64,000 nt of DNA from JAPOVO01 sp026708165 (GCA_965208775.1 OZ242360.1:3038001-3102000); one strand, 5' to 3'; positions 43,119 to 51,366 are shown, numbered from the stretch's first letter. Numbers and translations: made by a program. Notes: generated from the sequence alone by a model not told the origin.

Positions 43119-43138
43119 GGGCGGTTCGCGAACCGCCC
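43119..43138. repeat. 20-bp perfect palindrome
   Basis: GGGCGGTTCGCGAACCGCCC reads identically on both strands. It is followed by CCTACGAAGT and, at 43163-43200, by a GATTCCCTCGTTCGCGGGAGT-type repeat variant. Such GGGCGGTTCGCGAACCGCCC elements are recurring intergenic repeats in several bacterial groups; the function is not known. Confidence 0.7.
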
Positions 43139-43286
43139 CTACGAAGTCTGAATGATGGTCTGGATTCCCTCGTTCGCGGGAGTAACGATTACGGGTCACG
43201 TGGCGGCGGCTGGGAGGACGCGGTCTGGGTGATCAGCGGGCCTAGAATGTGGATGGCTATTCACTCGATCACAAAAGGACTTTGCA

Positions 43287-43697
43287 ATGACCGTTCGAGT
43301 ATTCGGAAGTAATCACATAGGGATTGAAGTGGATGACGTAGAGGCGGCGGTGGCGTTTTACAGCGACGTGTTCAACCTGGAGATGCTGCGAGGCGGCGAG
43401 GGCGCTGCGTGGTGCAAGCTGGGCGAGCACCAGTTCATGGCGATCTTTGATGTCGAAACGCTACAGCCGGACCGCTGGAAGCACTTCGGGATCATCGTGC
43501 GGGACGAGGAACAGATCGCGGAGGTGCGCGAGAAGATCACTACCAAGTACGGCCTGGAAGTCGAGCCTCACTTCAGGTGCGATTTCCGCGATCCGTGGGG
43601 AAACCGGATCCAGGTGGTGGACATGCACGACGAGTCGACCGCGTGGCTTCAGCCTTACGAGGAAGTGCAGGTGGTGGGGGCGGAGCTGCCGGAGTAG
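43287..43697 (+). CDS. VOC-family (glyoxalase/bleomycin resistance-like) protein
   Basis: The 136-residue protein is a single VOC unit of two babbab modules. NHIGIEVDDVEAAVAFYSDVFNLEM contains the first metal-site His, KHFGIIVRDEEQIAEVREKI starts the second module with its His, and FRDPWGNRIQVVDMHD is the classic C-terminal DPxGN segment. The metal and substrate are unknown. AAGGA precedes the ATG by seven bases. It is flanked on both sides by repeat-rich DNA, in a small accessory patch. Confidence 0.85.
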   Translation: MTVRVFGSNHIGIEVDDVEAAVAFYSDVFNLEMLRGGEGAAWCKLGEHQFMAIFDVETLQPDRWKHFGIIVRDEEQIAEVREKITTKYGLEVEPHFRCDFRDPWGNRIQVVDMHDESTAWLQPYEEVQVVGAELPE

Positions 43698-43869
43698 TCT
43701 GCCGCTTCAGGCATTCTCTTTCCGATTCAGTGGTTTTCGCAGCCGTAGTCGGGGCGCTGGGTCTGGACAGCGAATGGGTCGCCAGCGTGCGGCGGGAGCT
43801 GGCGCGGGAGCCGTCGGTTATGGATAGGAGGAGGGGGAGTAGGCAGTAACGTTGCCGCATTTTCGATGA

Positions 43870-44405
43870 ATGAGCTATGGCGTGCCTAAAGACACAGTGA
43901 CGCCAAAAGCAACGATCGATGCATGCATCCCGCAGGAGTTATGGAAAACTCAGGACAGAGCTAGCGTCGTAACGTCACTGCTTGATCTCGCACGCGATGC
44001 GTCTCTGGAATTAGCGGTAACTACACGTGTTGACCAAGACATTCCGAACATGCCGTTGTCTGCTCGCATCCGAGAACTTCCAGAGGTCGGCGTTCAGACA
44101 ATCGGCGCACCATTTCGTTTGGATCTTTCCAAAACGGATGGCGACGACGTGTTGGCAAGTACCGGCTTTGGAGAAGTGAGGGACTCAATTGAAGCTGAGC
44201 TGGAAGCCGGGGCCTGAGCGAGCAAAACCGTCCAGATTGGAGGGACTGGGATCATCTGGAAGGACACTATCTCTCCAAGAGGGATGTATTTCTGACTTGG
44301 GATAGGGGAATCCTTCGCATCGCTGCTCAACTCAAAGCAAGGCTCGGCATCATAGTGATGGAGCCGGAGGCATTCTTGAGTACGCTCGCCGAAGGTGAAG
44401 GCAAT
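43870..44405 (+). pseudogene. Broken PIN-like toxin/nuclease gene (frameshift)
   Basis: An ORF of 115 residues (43870-44217) opens with KATIDACIPQELWK, where the Asp is placed like the first PIN catalytic acid, then ASVVTSLLDLARDASLELAVTTRV. It stops at 44217. In another frame, from about 44214, the sequence continues with RPDWRDWDHLEGHYLSKRD and VFLTWDRGILRIAAQLKARL, the C-terminal Asp-rich PIN pattern. One frameshift between about 44185 and 44220 would explain both. The continuing frame runs into intergenic repeat DNA from about 44410, so the original 3' end may have been replaced. No antitoxin gene is recognisable. I read it as a decayed gene, with sequencing error as the alternative. Confidence 0.55.
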
Positions 44406-44416
44406 CGAACGGGACT

Positions 44417-44478
44417 GGATTCCGGCCTGCGCCGGAATGACGGCGAGTTAGATTCCTCGACTTCGCTCGGAGTGACAG
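44417..44478. repeat. Two short intergenic repeats in tandem
   Basis: ATTCCGGC-CTGC-GCCGGAAT (from 44419) is a perfect 8-bp inverted repeat with a four-base loop, followed by GACG. At 44451-44478 comes GATTCCTCGACTTCGCTCGG-AGTGACAG, related to 33648-33674. Both look like mobile or recurrent intergenic hairpin elements and lie at the broken 3' end of the PIN-like gene. Confidence 0.65.
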
Positions 44479-44531
44479 ATGTGGGGCTTGGAATGACGGG
44501 TGGGGGCGAAGGGGATGGGGACGTTTGAGGG

Positions 44532-44573
44532 TTCACCCTCACCCCAACCCTCTCCCATCAAGGGAGAGGGGGT
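44532..44573. repeat. Composite intergenic repeat, copy 2
   Basis: This is TTCACCCTCACCCCAACCC followed by the hairpin TCTCCC-ATCA-AGGGAGA, almost identical to 42683-42724 and 46831-46872. It sits between the broken PIN-like gene and the convergent NfuA-like gene. Confidence 0.75.
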
Positions 44574-44616
44574 ACCGGCCTGCCGCACGCGGCGGCTCCA
44601 CGGTGAACGGGCGTGG

Positions 44617-45306
44617 CTATTTCTTGGAGGGTTCGAAGTAGGGGTTTTGGCCGGCGGAGTGGTCGGTTACGTCGACGACGTGTTGAATCTCGGGGACGGC
44701 GCTCTTCATGGCGACTTCGATTCCCTGCGAGAGGGTGACGGTGGCGAGTCCGCAGCCCTGGCATCCGCCGGAAAGCCGCAGATACGCGGTATCGCCTTCG
44801 ACGGCGACGAGGTCGGCTCTGCCGCCGTGGACGGCGATGGACGGGTTTATCTGCTGATTAAGCGTCTGGACGACCCGCTGCGCCACGCTGCCTGAGAGGC
44901 GACCGACGTCGGGCGCCGCTGGGGCGGCGGGTATGGCGGGACTGCTGGGCATGAGGTCGAGCGCCTCGTAATCGTCGTCCTCCTCGTCGGTGAGGCCGAG
45001 GCCCTTTTCGACGAGGACGCTGGTGACGAAGACGGTGGGGCCGCCGGCCAATCGTTCGACGCTGAGCGCCGGAAGGACGATGGCGATCCCGTCGTGATGC
45101 CGAACGAAGTCGTCGGGTTGGGCATCTTCGACGGGGCGGAAATACATGCTGAACTCGCGCTTGCCGTTTTGCGTGTCGGCAAGCTCCATCCAGAGGCCGT
45201 GGCTTTCCGATCCGATCTCCTGATCACGGGCGTGCATGGCGATCTCAAGCGCGGTCTGGGTGACCTTCATTTTGGGACCGCTGCTATTTCCAGAGTTCTC
45301 AGTCAT
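44617..45306 (-). CDS. NfuA-like iron-sulfur cluster carrier
   Basis: The 229-residue protein has two parts. Residues about 10-105 look like a degenerate A-type (IscA/HesB-like) domain lacking the usual Cys triad. Residues about 140-225 form a NifU C-terminal (Nfu) domain with the cluster-binding CxxC in LSGGCQGCGLATVTLSQGIE. A Pro/Ala-rich linker with PAIPAAPAAP joins them. This is the NfuA architecture, which assembles or delivers [4Fe-4S] clusters to target proteins. The organism clearly has many such targets, including the radical SAM protein 1.7 kb downstream. ATG 45306 is 68 bases from the divergent ATP-grasp gene. Confidence 0.85.
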   Translation of the reverse strand: MTENSGNSSGPKMKVTQTALEIAMHARDQEIGSESHGLWMELADTQNGKREFSMYFRPVEDAQPDDFVRHHDGIAIVLPALSVERLAGGPTVFVTSVLVEKGLGLTDEEDDDYEALDLMPSSPAIPAAPAAPDVGRLSGSVAQRVVQTLNQQINPSIAVHGGRADLVAVEGDTAYLRLSGGCQGCGLATVTLSQGIEVAMKSAVPEIQHVVDVTDHSAGQNPYFEPSKK

Positions 45307-45374
45307 GGCTCCTCCAGCGGCTGCGGCGCCAACGCGTACCGGCGCCCGGCCCGGCTACCCTATGATAGCGATTA

Positions 45375-46589
45375 ATGGCCCGCGTGCTTTTGCTTCTACC
45401 AACTTCCACCTATCGAGCGACCGATTTCATCGACGCGGCCCGGACGCTGGGCGCGGAGGTCGTGGTCGGCTCAAACGAGGAGCAGGCGCTCGCCGACGCG
45501 ATGGGAGCGCGCGCGCTGGAGATCGACTTCGACGATCCAAAGGCGGCGGCGGAGGCGATAGTCGATAACTCTCGAGAGATGCCGGTTGACGCGGTGGTGG
45601 CGGTTGACGACCAGGGCGTGCTGACGGCGGCGCTGGCGGCGGAACGGCTTGGGTTGAAACACAACTCGCCGGACTCGGTGGCTTTGACGCGCGACAAGGC
45701 GGGCATGCGGGAGGCGCTGTCGAACAGCGCCGTGAATCAGCCGGAGTTCGAGCTTGCCAGGGGTGCGGCGGAGGCGGTGGCGGCGGTCGAGCGGATCGGG
45801 TTTCCGTGCGTGCTGAAGCCGGTGTCGCTGTCGGCGAGCCGCGGGGTGATTCGCGTGGATGATGAAGGGGCCGCGCAAGACGCGGCCAAGCGGATCGTGG
45901 CGATCCTCGACGAATCGGAAGCGGACGACGAGCAGCGCATACTCGTCGAGCGTTACATTCCCGGAATAGAGGTGGCGGTCGAAGGTCTGCTGCGGGGCGG
46001 GCGGCTGGAAGTGCTGGCGATCTTCGACAAGCCGGACCCGCTGGAAGGGCCGTATTTCGAGGAGACGATATATACGACGCCGTCGCGGCATTCGCGACGG
46101 GAGCAGGACGCGATTGTCGAGGCGATGGAACAGGCTGTCGACGAGCTTGGACTGACCGAAGGGCCGATTCACGCCGAGGCGCGGTTCAACGGCTCCGGGG
46201 TCTGGTTACTGGAACTTGCGGCGCGGTCGATTGGCGGGCTGTGCGCCAGAACTCTGCGGTTCGGCCTGGGAGTGAGCCTGGAGGAGCTGATATTGCGCCA
46301 TGCGCTCGGTCTGCCGGTTGCGGACCTGAAGTTGTCGGCGGCGGCGGGGGTGATGATGCTGCCGATCCCGCGGGCCGGTTGTCTGCAAGAGGTGAATGGC
46401 CAAGAGGATGCGGAGACGGTGCCGGGAATTACCGGGCTGGAGATTACGATTCCCGTCGGGCGGGAGGTGCGTCCGCTGCCCGAGGCGGACCGGTACCTGG
46501 GGTTCATGTTCGCAAAGGCGGAGACGCCGGACGAGGTGGAGGAAGCGTTGAGGACGGCGTATGGGAAGCTCGGGGTCTCGATTGGTTGA
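45375..46589 (+). CDS. ATP-grasp domain protein
   Basis: The 404-residue protein has an N-terminal Rossmann-like domain (MARVLLLLPTSTYRATDFIDAAR) and an ATP-grasp core. SPDSVALTRDKAGMREAL is the cap, CVLKPVSLSASRGVIRVDDE the ATP lysine and loop, RILVERYIPGIEVAVEGLL the Glu segment, and HAEARFNGSGVWLLELAARSIGG the Mg-binding Glu/Asn. The C-terminal PurK/carboxylase-like beta domain follows. It probably ligates a carboxylate to an amine or thiol, like L-amino acid ligases or CarB-like proteins. The substrate cannot be told. The ATG is 68 bases from the divergent NfuA-like gene. Confidence 0.83.
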   Translation: MARVLLLLPTSTYRATDFIDAARTLGAEVVVGSNEEQALADAMGARALEIDFDDPKAAAEAIVDNSREMPVDAVVAVDDQGVLTAALAAERLGLKHNSPDSVALTRDKAGMREALSNSAVNQPEFELARGAAEAVAAVERIGFPCVLKPVSLSASRGVIRVDDEGAAQDAAKRIVAILDESEADDEQRILVERYIPGIEVAVEGLLRGGRLEVLAIFDKPDPLEGPYFEETIYTTPSRHSRREQDAIVEAMEQAVDELGLTEGPIHAEARFNGSGVWLLELAARSIGGLCARTLRFGLGVSLEELILRHALGLPVADLKLSAAAGVMMLPIPRAGCLQEVNGQEDAETVPGITGLEITIPVGREVRPLPEADRYLGFMFAKAETPDEVEEALRTAYGKLGVSIG

Positions 46590-46783
46590 GTGGTGTGGAT
46601 TCCGGCCCCGTGGCGTAGTAAGGGGCAGGTTTTTTGGCTGGGTTGCATGGTTGGGCGTGGATGGGGGAGGGGATGGATTCCCGCCCCCGATCGGGTCGAG
46701 GGCAGGCTTTTCGCGGGAATGACGAGTGAGGGAGCGGGAATGACGGATGGGCTGTAGGTGGTTTACTTCCGTGCGCCCTTCGA

Positions 46784-46872
46784 CCCCTTCGACAGGCTCA
46801 GGGCAGGCAGGCTCAGGGTGCACGGAATTCTTCACCCTCACCCCAACCCTCTCCCGTCAAGGGAGAGGGGGT
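46784..46872. repeat. Composite intergenic repeat, copy 3 (with partial duplication)
   Basis: CCCCTTCGACAGGCTCAGGG at 46784 is followed by a second CAGGCAGGCTCAGGGTGCAC and then TTCACCCTCACCCCAA with the CCCTCTCCC-GTCAA-GGGAGAGGG hairpin. The same two modules occur at 42652-42724. The preceding bases 46590-46783 hold further GGATTCC/GGGAATGACG-type repeat pieces and no gene. Confidence 0.7.
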
Positions 46873-46984
46873 ATTCCGTCAAGGGAGAGGGAGTTTTCCC
46901 TCAAATGAGAGGGGTATTCCGTCGAGGGGCAGCGGTTGGTCCGTCGAAGGGCAGGGGGTGTTCCGTTGGGGGAGAGGGAACCGA
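46854..46984. repeat. Degenerate 22-bp tandem repeat, about six units
   Basis: Units begin at 46854, 46876, 46898, 46919, 46941 and 46963, with a consensus close to CCGTCAAGGGAGAGGGGGT followed by about three bases. The first unit is the right arm of the adjacent hairpin repeat, so the array seems to have grown out of that element. It ends 29 bases before the radical SAM gene. There are no spacers, so it is not a CRISPR. Confidence 0.7.
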
Positions 46985-47013
46985 AGCGGTGACCGCGTAG
47001 TAGGCTTGAATCC

Positions 47014-48417
47014 ATGAGGGCGCTGTTGGTTTCCACGTATGAATTGGGTCATCAGCCGCTGCATGTCGCTTCGCCGGCGGCGGCACTGAGGAGCGCCGGT
47101 CATGCCGTGCGCTGCCGCGACTTGTCGGTGCAGGAGTGGGACGAGTCCGACGTCGAATGGGCGGACGGGGTCGCGTTTTCGGTGCCGATGCACACGGCGA
47201 TGCGGCTGGCGCTGGAGGCGGTCAATCGTATCCAGCGTTCGCGACCTGATCTGCCAATCTGCCTATATGGACTCTACGCGCATATCGAAGACCGGGGAGG
47301 CGCGGGTCCTGCCGTTTTTACGATTTCCGGCGAGTATGAGAGGGGGCTGCTCGAATGGGCGCGCTCGGTGTCGGACGGCGAGCTTGCGGCGTCGCACGGG
47401 CAGGTGGTTGATCTGGGAAGGCAGCAGTTCCAGACGCCGGGGAGAGAGGATCTACCGGGGCTAGAGCATTACTCGCAGCTTGCCATCGGCGGGGAACGCC
47501 GCCTGGCGGGTTACGTGGAGGCGAGCCACGGATGCGTCCACCGGTGCGGCCATTGCCCGGTCCCGGCGGTCTATGACGGCAAGGTGAGAGTCGTCGGAGA
47601 GGATGTAGTTCTTCGAGACATAGCCAATCTGGCGTCGATGGGTGCGAGGCATATTACGTTTGGCGATCCGGACTTTCTCAACGCACCGCGCCATTCCCTG
47701 CGCGTGGTCCGGTCGATGCACGATCGGTTCCCAGAACTGACGTTCGACTGCACGACCAAGGTAGAGCACATTTTGAGACACGACGGCATCTGGCCGGAGA
47801 TGGCGAGTGCGGGGTGCCTGTTCGTCGTTTCGGCGCTTGAATGCATGAACGACCAGATACTGGCGCGGCTGGACAAGGGGCACACCGCGTGGGACGCCCG
47901 GCGGGCCGTGAAGCTGCTTCGCCTGTACGGTATAGAGCCGCGGCCGTCGTTCTTGCCGTTTACGCCGTGGTCGGACTTCCAGGATATCTTCGACATACTG
48001 GATTTCGTGGCGGAGAACGATCTGGTCGATAACGTCGATCCGATCCAGTACACGATCCGGCTGCTCGTGCCTCATGGATCGCTGTTGCTGCGCGATCCGG
48101 CTTTTCGGGCGCTGCTTGGAGAATTCGACGCGGAGCGTCTTACCTATACGTGGCGGTCGGCGGACCGGCGGCTGGACGACCTTCAAAGACGGCTTCTAGA
48201 GATCGCGGAGCGCGCGGCGCAGACTGAATCGCCGTTGCCGGAGACGTTCATAGAGATGGGGGAGGCCGTAGTCGACGCGGCGGACGACGCGAGCCTAGCG
48301 GGCAGTTTGGAGATGGCGTCCGTGGGCGTCGAACGGAACACGCCAAGGTTGACCGAACCGTGGTTCTGCTGAGCGGAGCCCACTTCGGGCCAGTTCGGCT
48401 CGGTACTAGGGGGATAG
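47014..48417 (+). CDS. CUAEP-tail radical SAM selenoprotein (UGA read as selenocysteine)
   Basis: The protein has a B12-binding-like N-terminal domain without an obvious DxHxxG (residues about 1-150). A radical SAM domain with the CxxxCxxC motif in GCVHRCGHCPVPAVYDGKV near 173 follows, then a C-terminal helical region. The first in-frame TGA at 48370 is preceded by TGC and followed by GCG GAG CCC, so the sequence reads Cys-Sec-Ala-Glu-Pro. This is exactly the tail that names a known radical SAM (seleno)protein family, and the frame then continues 13 codons to TAG 48415. A hairpin overlaps the TGA (48369-48403). With Sec it is 467 residues. The ATG lies just after the tandem repeat. The substrate is unknown. 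Confidence 0.82.
48369..48403 (+). promoter_or_regulatory. Putative bacterial SECIS hairpin at the UGA codon
   Basis: CUGAGC (48369-48374, containing the UGA) can pair with GCUCGG (48398-48403). Inside, GCCC (48378-48381) pairs with GGGC (48387-48390) around ACUUC. The apical loop is 10-14 bases after the UGA, the range expected for a SelB-binding element. An alternative outer stem is GAGCC/GGCUC. Confidence 0.5.
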
Positions 48418-48467
48418 GCGTTTAGGAGTCGGCCTGTTTGAAATAGTGAACAGGCTGTCGGCGCGGC

Positions 48468-49430
48468 TCAGGCGCCCCGGGCGACGCGGAAACCCATATT
48501 GCCGGTGGAGCTGTCGGGCGTGTTGGAGCTTCGCGCTCCGACCCGGTAGCGATTGCAGTAGGAATCGTGGCAAAGGTACGAGCCGCCTCTTATCACCCGT
48601 GCCGAACCGGCGGACGGTCCGGTTGGATTGTCGCGGGGGGCTGACCGGCCGTAGCCGGGGCTGAACCAGTCGGCGCACCATTCCCAGACGTTCCCGGAGG
48701 TGTTGAAGAGGCCGAATCCGTTGGCGCGGAAGGACCTGGCGGGGGCGGTGGACATGAAACCGTCGGCCTGGGTGTTGCGGTCGGGGAAGTCGCCTTGCCA
48801 GACGTTGCAGCGATACTCGCCGTCAGGTTCAAGCTCGTCGCCCCAGGGGAAGCGCCGCTGCTCAAGGCCGCCGCGCGCGGCGAACTCCCACTCGGCTTCG
48901 GTGGGAAGCCGGGCGCCGGACCACTCGCAGTAAGCGACCGCGTCGTTCCAGGTGACGTGGACGACCGGATGGTCGGGGCGGTCGATTACGTTCGAGCCCG
49001 GCCCCTCGGGGGATTTCCAAAATGCGCCGTTTACTTTCAACCACCACGGAGCGATAAGCGCGGCCTGATCGACCTGACTCTGTAGCTCGGGCGGGACCAG
49101 CAGGTGAAACACGAAGGACCAGCCGAAGCGCTCGGCTTCGGTCACGTAGGCCGTTTGGCGTGTGAACTCCTCGAACTCGGCGTTGGTAACGGCGCATTTG
49201 CCGATGAAGAACGGATCGACGCGGACGCGCCGGACGGGTCCCTCGCCGTCGGAGGAAAATCCGCGCGGGTCGTCGGTCCCCATCAGGAACTCGCCGCCGC
49301 GCAGGCGGGCCATGTCCTTGGCGGCTTGCCTACGGCGTTTCCGGCCCCTGGGACTTTGCCGCTCCTGGACGGGCCGGTTCTGACGCCGGGGCGCGCAGCA
49401 GGCCGCGCCGTCGGGACTCGAGTAAGTCAA
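48468..49430 (-). CDS. Formylglycine-generating enzyme (SUMF1 family), active-site cysteines present
   Basis: The 320-residue protein has the FGE fold markers: RLRGGEFLMGTDDPRGFSSDGE, CAVTNAEFEEFTRQTAYVTEAE, HPVVHVTWNDAVAYCEWSGARLPTEAEWEFAARGG and NVWEWCADWFS. Near the end is SYLCHDSYCNRYRVGARSSNTPDSSTGN-type sequence, with the two Cys spaced CxxxxC as in proven FGEs. It should convert a sulfatase active-site Cys to formylglycine using copper. An N-terminal ACCAPRR lies before the domain. The start is TTG. It is convergent with the radical SAM gene, 50 bases apart. No sulfatase is in the window, so targets are elsewhere. Confidence 0.88.
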   Translation of the reverse strand: MTYSSPDGAACCAPRRQNRPVQERQSPRGRKRRRQAAKDMARLRGGEFLMGTDDPRGFSSDGEGPVRRVRVDPFFIGKCAVTNAEFEEFTRQTAYVTEAERFGWSFVFHLLVPPELQSQVDQAALIAPWWLKVNGAFWKSPEGPGSNVIDRPDHPVVHVTWNDAVAYCEWSGARLPTEAEWEFAARGGLEQRRFPWGDELEPDGEYRCNVWQGDFPDRNTQADGFMSTAPARSFRANGFGLFNTSGNVWEWCADWFSPGYGRSAPRDNPTGPSAGSARVIRGGSYLCHDSYCNRYRVGARSSNTPDSSTGNMGFRVARGA

Positions 49431-49536
49431 GATATATGCGCTTTGAGAAGGGGCATTTAGTTGAATGCGGCCGACGTGAGTCCGTCAACTCAAGACGACT
49501 GGTCACATTCTACGGTTCCGCGGTCCTGCGATTGGT

Positions 49537-50286
49537 CTATTGCGCGCCGTGTTTCGAGAGCGGGTCGAGCATGGTGACGAAGTGCCTTTCCACGCGCCCG
49601 GTGGAGAGCATTAAGCCTATAGCGACGAGCCAAACGAAGAACAAAGCGCCGATGACCGGATGCACGCCGGTCGCGGCGTCTATCCAGATGAACTGCATCG
49701 CCGCACCGATGATGGCCGACGCGGGCGATATGCGCCTCAGATTGCCGCCGACTTTCCATTGGTAGCGGGCCGCGACGATCAACGCCAAGCCGGCGGCCGC
49801 GAAACCTATTTTGCCGGTGATCCATCGCAGGCTTGCGATCGTGTCGATCGAGCCGCTTATCGAGTCGAGCGCGGCAATATCGGTTGCGGATGGGGCGGAT
49901 ATCGCCAGGGCCGCCGCGCAAGCTCCGGATACGGCTGTGAATGCGCCTGACGCGCCGAACAGCACCGGAACGAGCGGCGTGCCCAGGAGTTGGCGGATGA
50001 TCCACGTTCCGGACAGCAACAGGGCCGCGCCAATGAGCGTGAGGCCCGATAATAGTCGCGCTCCGCCGCCGATGCCGTATAACACACGGCTCTCGGATAT
50101 AGCGGTCAGCGACTCCACCAGCGTGGCGTAGTCCGCGTCTGCCGATACGCGAGCCGCGGCGGAGACGGTAGAGGCGGCGGCGGTTAGCAATAGGAGCATC
50201 CCCGCCTTGCGGATGGTGGAATCGGGGAGCGGTTCAGTTGGAAGTCGTGAACTCAGTTCACTCGATCTGTGTCTATCGCCAGTCAC
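49537..50286 (-). CDS. Polytopic membrane protein of unknown function
   Basis: The 249-residue protein has about six TM helices: KAGMLLLLTAAASTVSAAA near 27, GGARLLSGLTLIGAALLLSG near 74, PLVPVLFGASGAFTAVSGACAAALAI near 104, FAAAGLALIVAARYQ near 162, PASAIIGAAMQFIWIDAATG near 187 and IGALFFVWLVAIGLML near 212. The pattern resembles DUF4386-like integral proteins, but I am not sure. No catalytic motif is seen. It is transcribed divergently from the methyltransferase gene at 50395, with about 108 bases between. Confidence 0.6.
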   Translation of the reverse strand: MTGDRHRSSELSSRLPTEPLPDSTIRKAGMLLLLTAAASTVSAAARVSADADYATLVESLTAISESRVLYGIGGGARLLSGLTLIGAALLLSGTWIIRQLLGTPLVPVLFGASGAFTAVSGACAAALAISAPSATDIAALDSISGSIDTIASLRWITGKIGFAAAGLALIVAARYQWKVGGNLRRISPASAIIGAAMQFIWIDAATGVHPVIGALFFVWLVAIGLMLSTGRVERHFVTMLDPLSKHGAQ

Positions 50287-50394
50287 CGACTTGCTCCGCG
50301 CACCAAAGCCGCAGCCCGCATTCCGCGTCCGGCCGGATGGCTTGGCGAGAAACCCAAAAGCGAATCCTAAACCCCTCTCCTACCGGTAAGCCGT

Positions 50395-51366
50395 GTGTTA
50401 TACACCACGGACACACACAACGCTCGCGATCAAGACTGTGGGGGCAGCAGGGGCATTTCCGGTGACGAAAGGGTCAATCTGTTCGACGCGAAGTCGGCGG
50501 CGCGGGTTTACGCGCGGGGGCGTCCGTATCACCAGGATGTCGTCATCGAGCGGATCAAGTCACGACTGAAGCTCGACAGAAAGCTGGATAGGGCGCTCGA
50601 CGCTGCCTGCGGGACCGGGTTGTCGTGCTTCGCTTTGAAGGCGATTGCGACCAGGGTACATGGCGTCGATATATCCATCGAGATGCTGGATCAGGGGGCG
50701 AGGGACGAGCGGATCGACTATGCGGTCTGTCCGTCGGAGCGTCTGGCTATAGGCGACGCGGCGGTCGATCTGGTGACCGTTTCGTCGGCTTTCCACTGGT
50801 TCGACAGGGACCGGTTTCTTTCGGAAGCGAAGCGGGTCTTGAGGCCAATGGGTTGGCATGTCATCTACAACAACTTCTTCTTTTCCCGGATGAAGGAGAC
50901 TGCGGATTTCGGGACCTGGTTTACGTCGACGCACCTCAAGGAGTTCCCGACGCCTCCTCGGGACAACCGGAGATTTGATGAGGACGACGCGGAACGGGCG
51001 GGATTCACGTTCGTCGAGCGTGAGTGGTACACGAACGACGTGTCCTGGGACGCAAGCCAGCTGGTGGACTACTTGCTGACGCAGACCAATGTGAGCGCGG
51101 TTGTCGAGGATGGGGCATGGACGCTCGACGATGTGAGGGGGTATCTCCAGAGGGAGGTCGGGCCGTTCTTCCCGGCGACGGGGAGAGGGACGTTCGAGTT
51201 TGGTGGTCCGATTTGGTTTCTCCGCCTCAATGACTCGGTCATAGGCAAGCGAAGCAGCGCTTCCAGCTCGTCGGGCTGCACGGTGTCAGCGGCGATCTTG
51301 TTGGCACGCATTGCGCCGCAGGCCGTACACCAATGGACTACCTGTAACCCTTTGCCCGATTTGTAG
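50395..51366 (+). CDS. Class I SAM-dependent methyltransferase with an antisense-derived tail
   Basis: Residues about 27-275 form a Methyltransf_11-like domain. FDAKSAARVYARGRPYHQDVV precedes ALDAACGTGLSCFALK (SAM loop, near 66), then VHGVDISIEMLDQ, DLVTVSSAFHWFDRDRFLSEAKRVLRPMGW and WFLRLN at the domain end near 280. The remaining 40 residues are low-complexity and overlap the antisense RNHCP gene, so the native stop seems to have been lost. The GTG at 50395 gives 26 residues before the domain; no better start codon with a ribosome site is visible. The substrate is unknown. Confidence 0.72.
   Translation: MLYTTDTHNARDQDCGGSRGISGDERVNLFDAKSAARVYARGRPYHQDVVIERIKSRLKLDRKLDRALDAACGTGLSCFALKAIATRVHGVDISIEMLDQGARDERIDYAVCPSERLAIGDAAVDLVTVSSAFHWFDRDRFLSEAKRVLRPMGWHVIYNNFFFSRMKETADFGTWFTSTHLKEFPTPPRDNRRFDEDDAERAGFTFVEREWYTNDVSWDASQLVDYLLTQTNVSAVVEDGAWTLDDVRGYLQREVGPFFPATGRGTFEFGGPIWFLRLNDSVIGKRSSASSSSGCTVSAAILLARIAPQAVHQWTTCNPLPDL

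Noticed and set aside
46854..46984. Regularly spaced repeats as a possible CRISPR array
   Set aside because: The units are directly adjacent with no unique spacers, are degenerate, and no cas genes are nearby. It is a tandem repeat.
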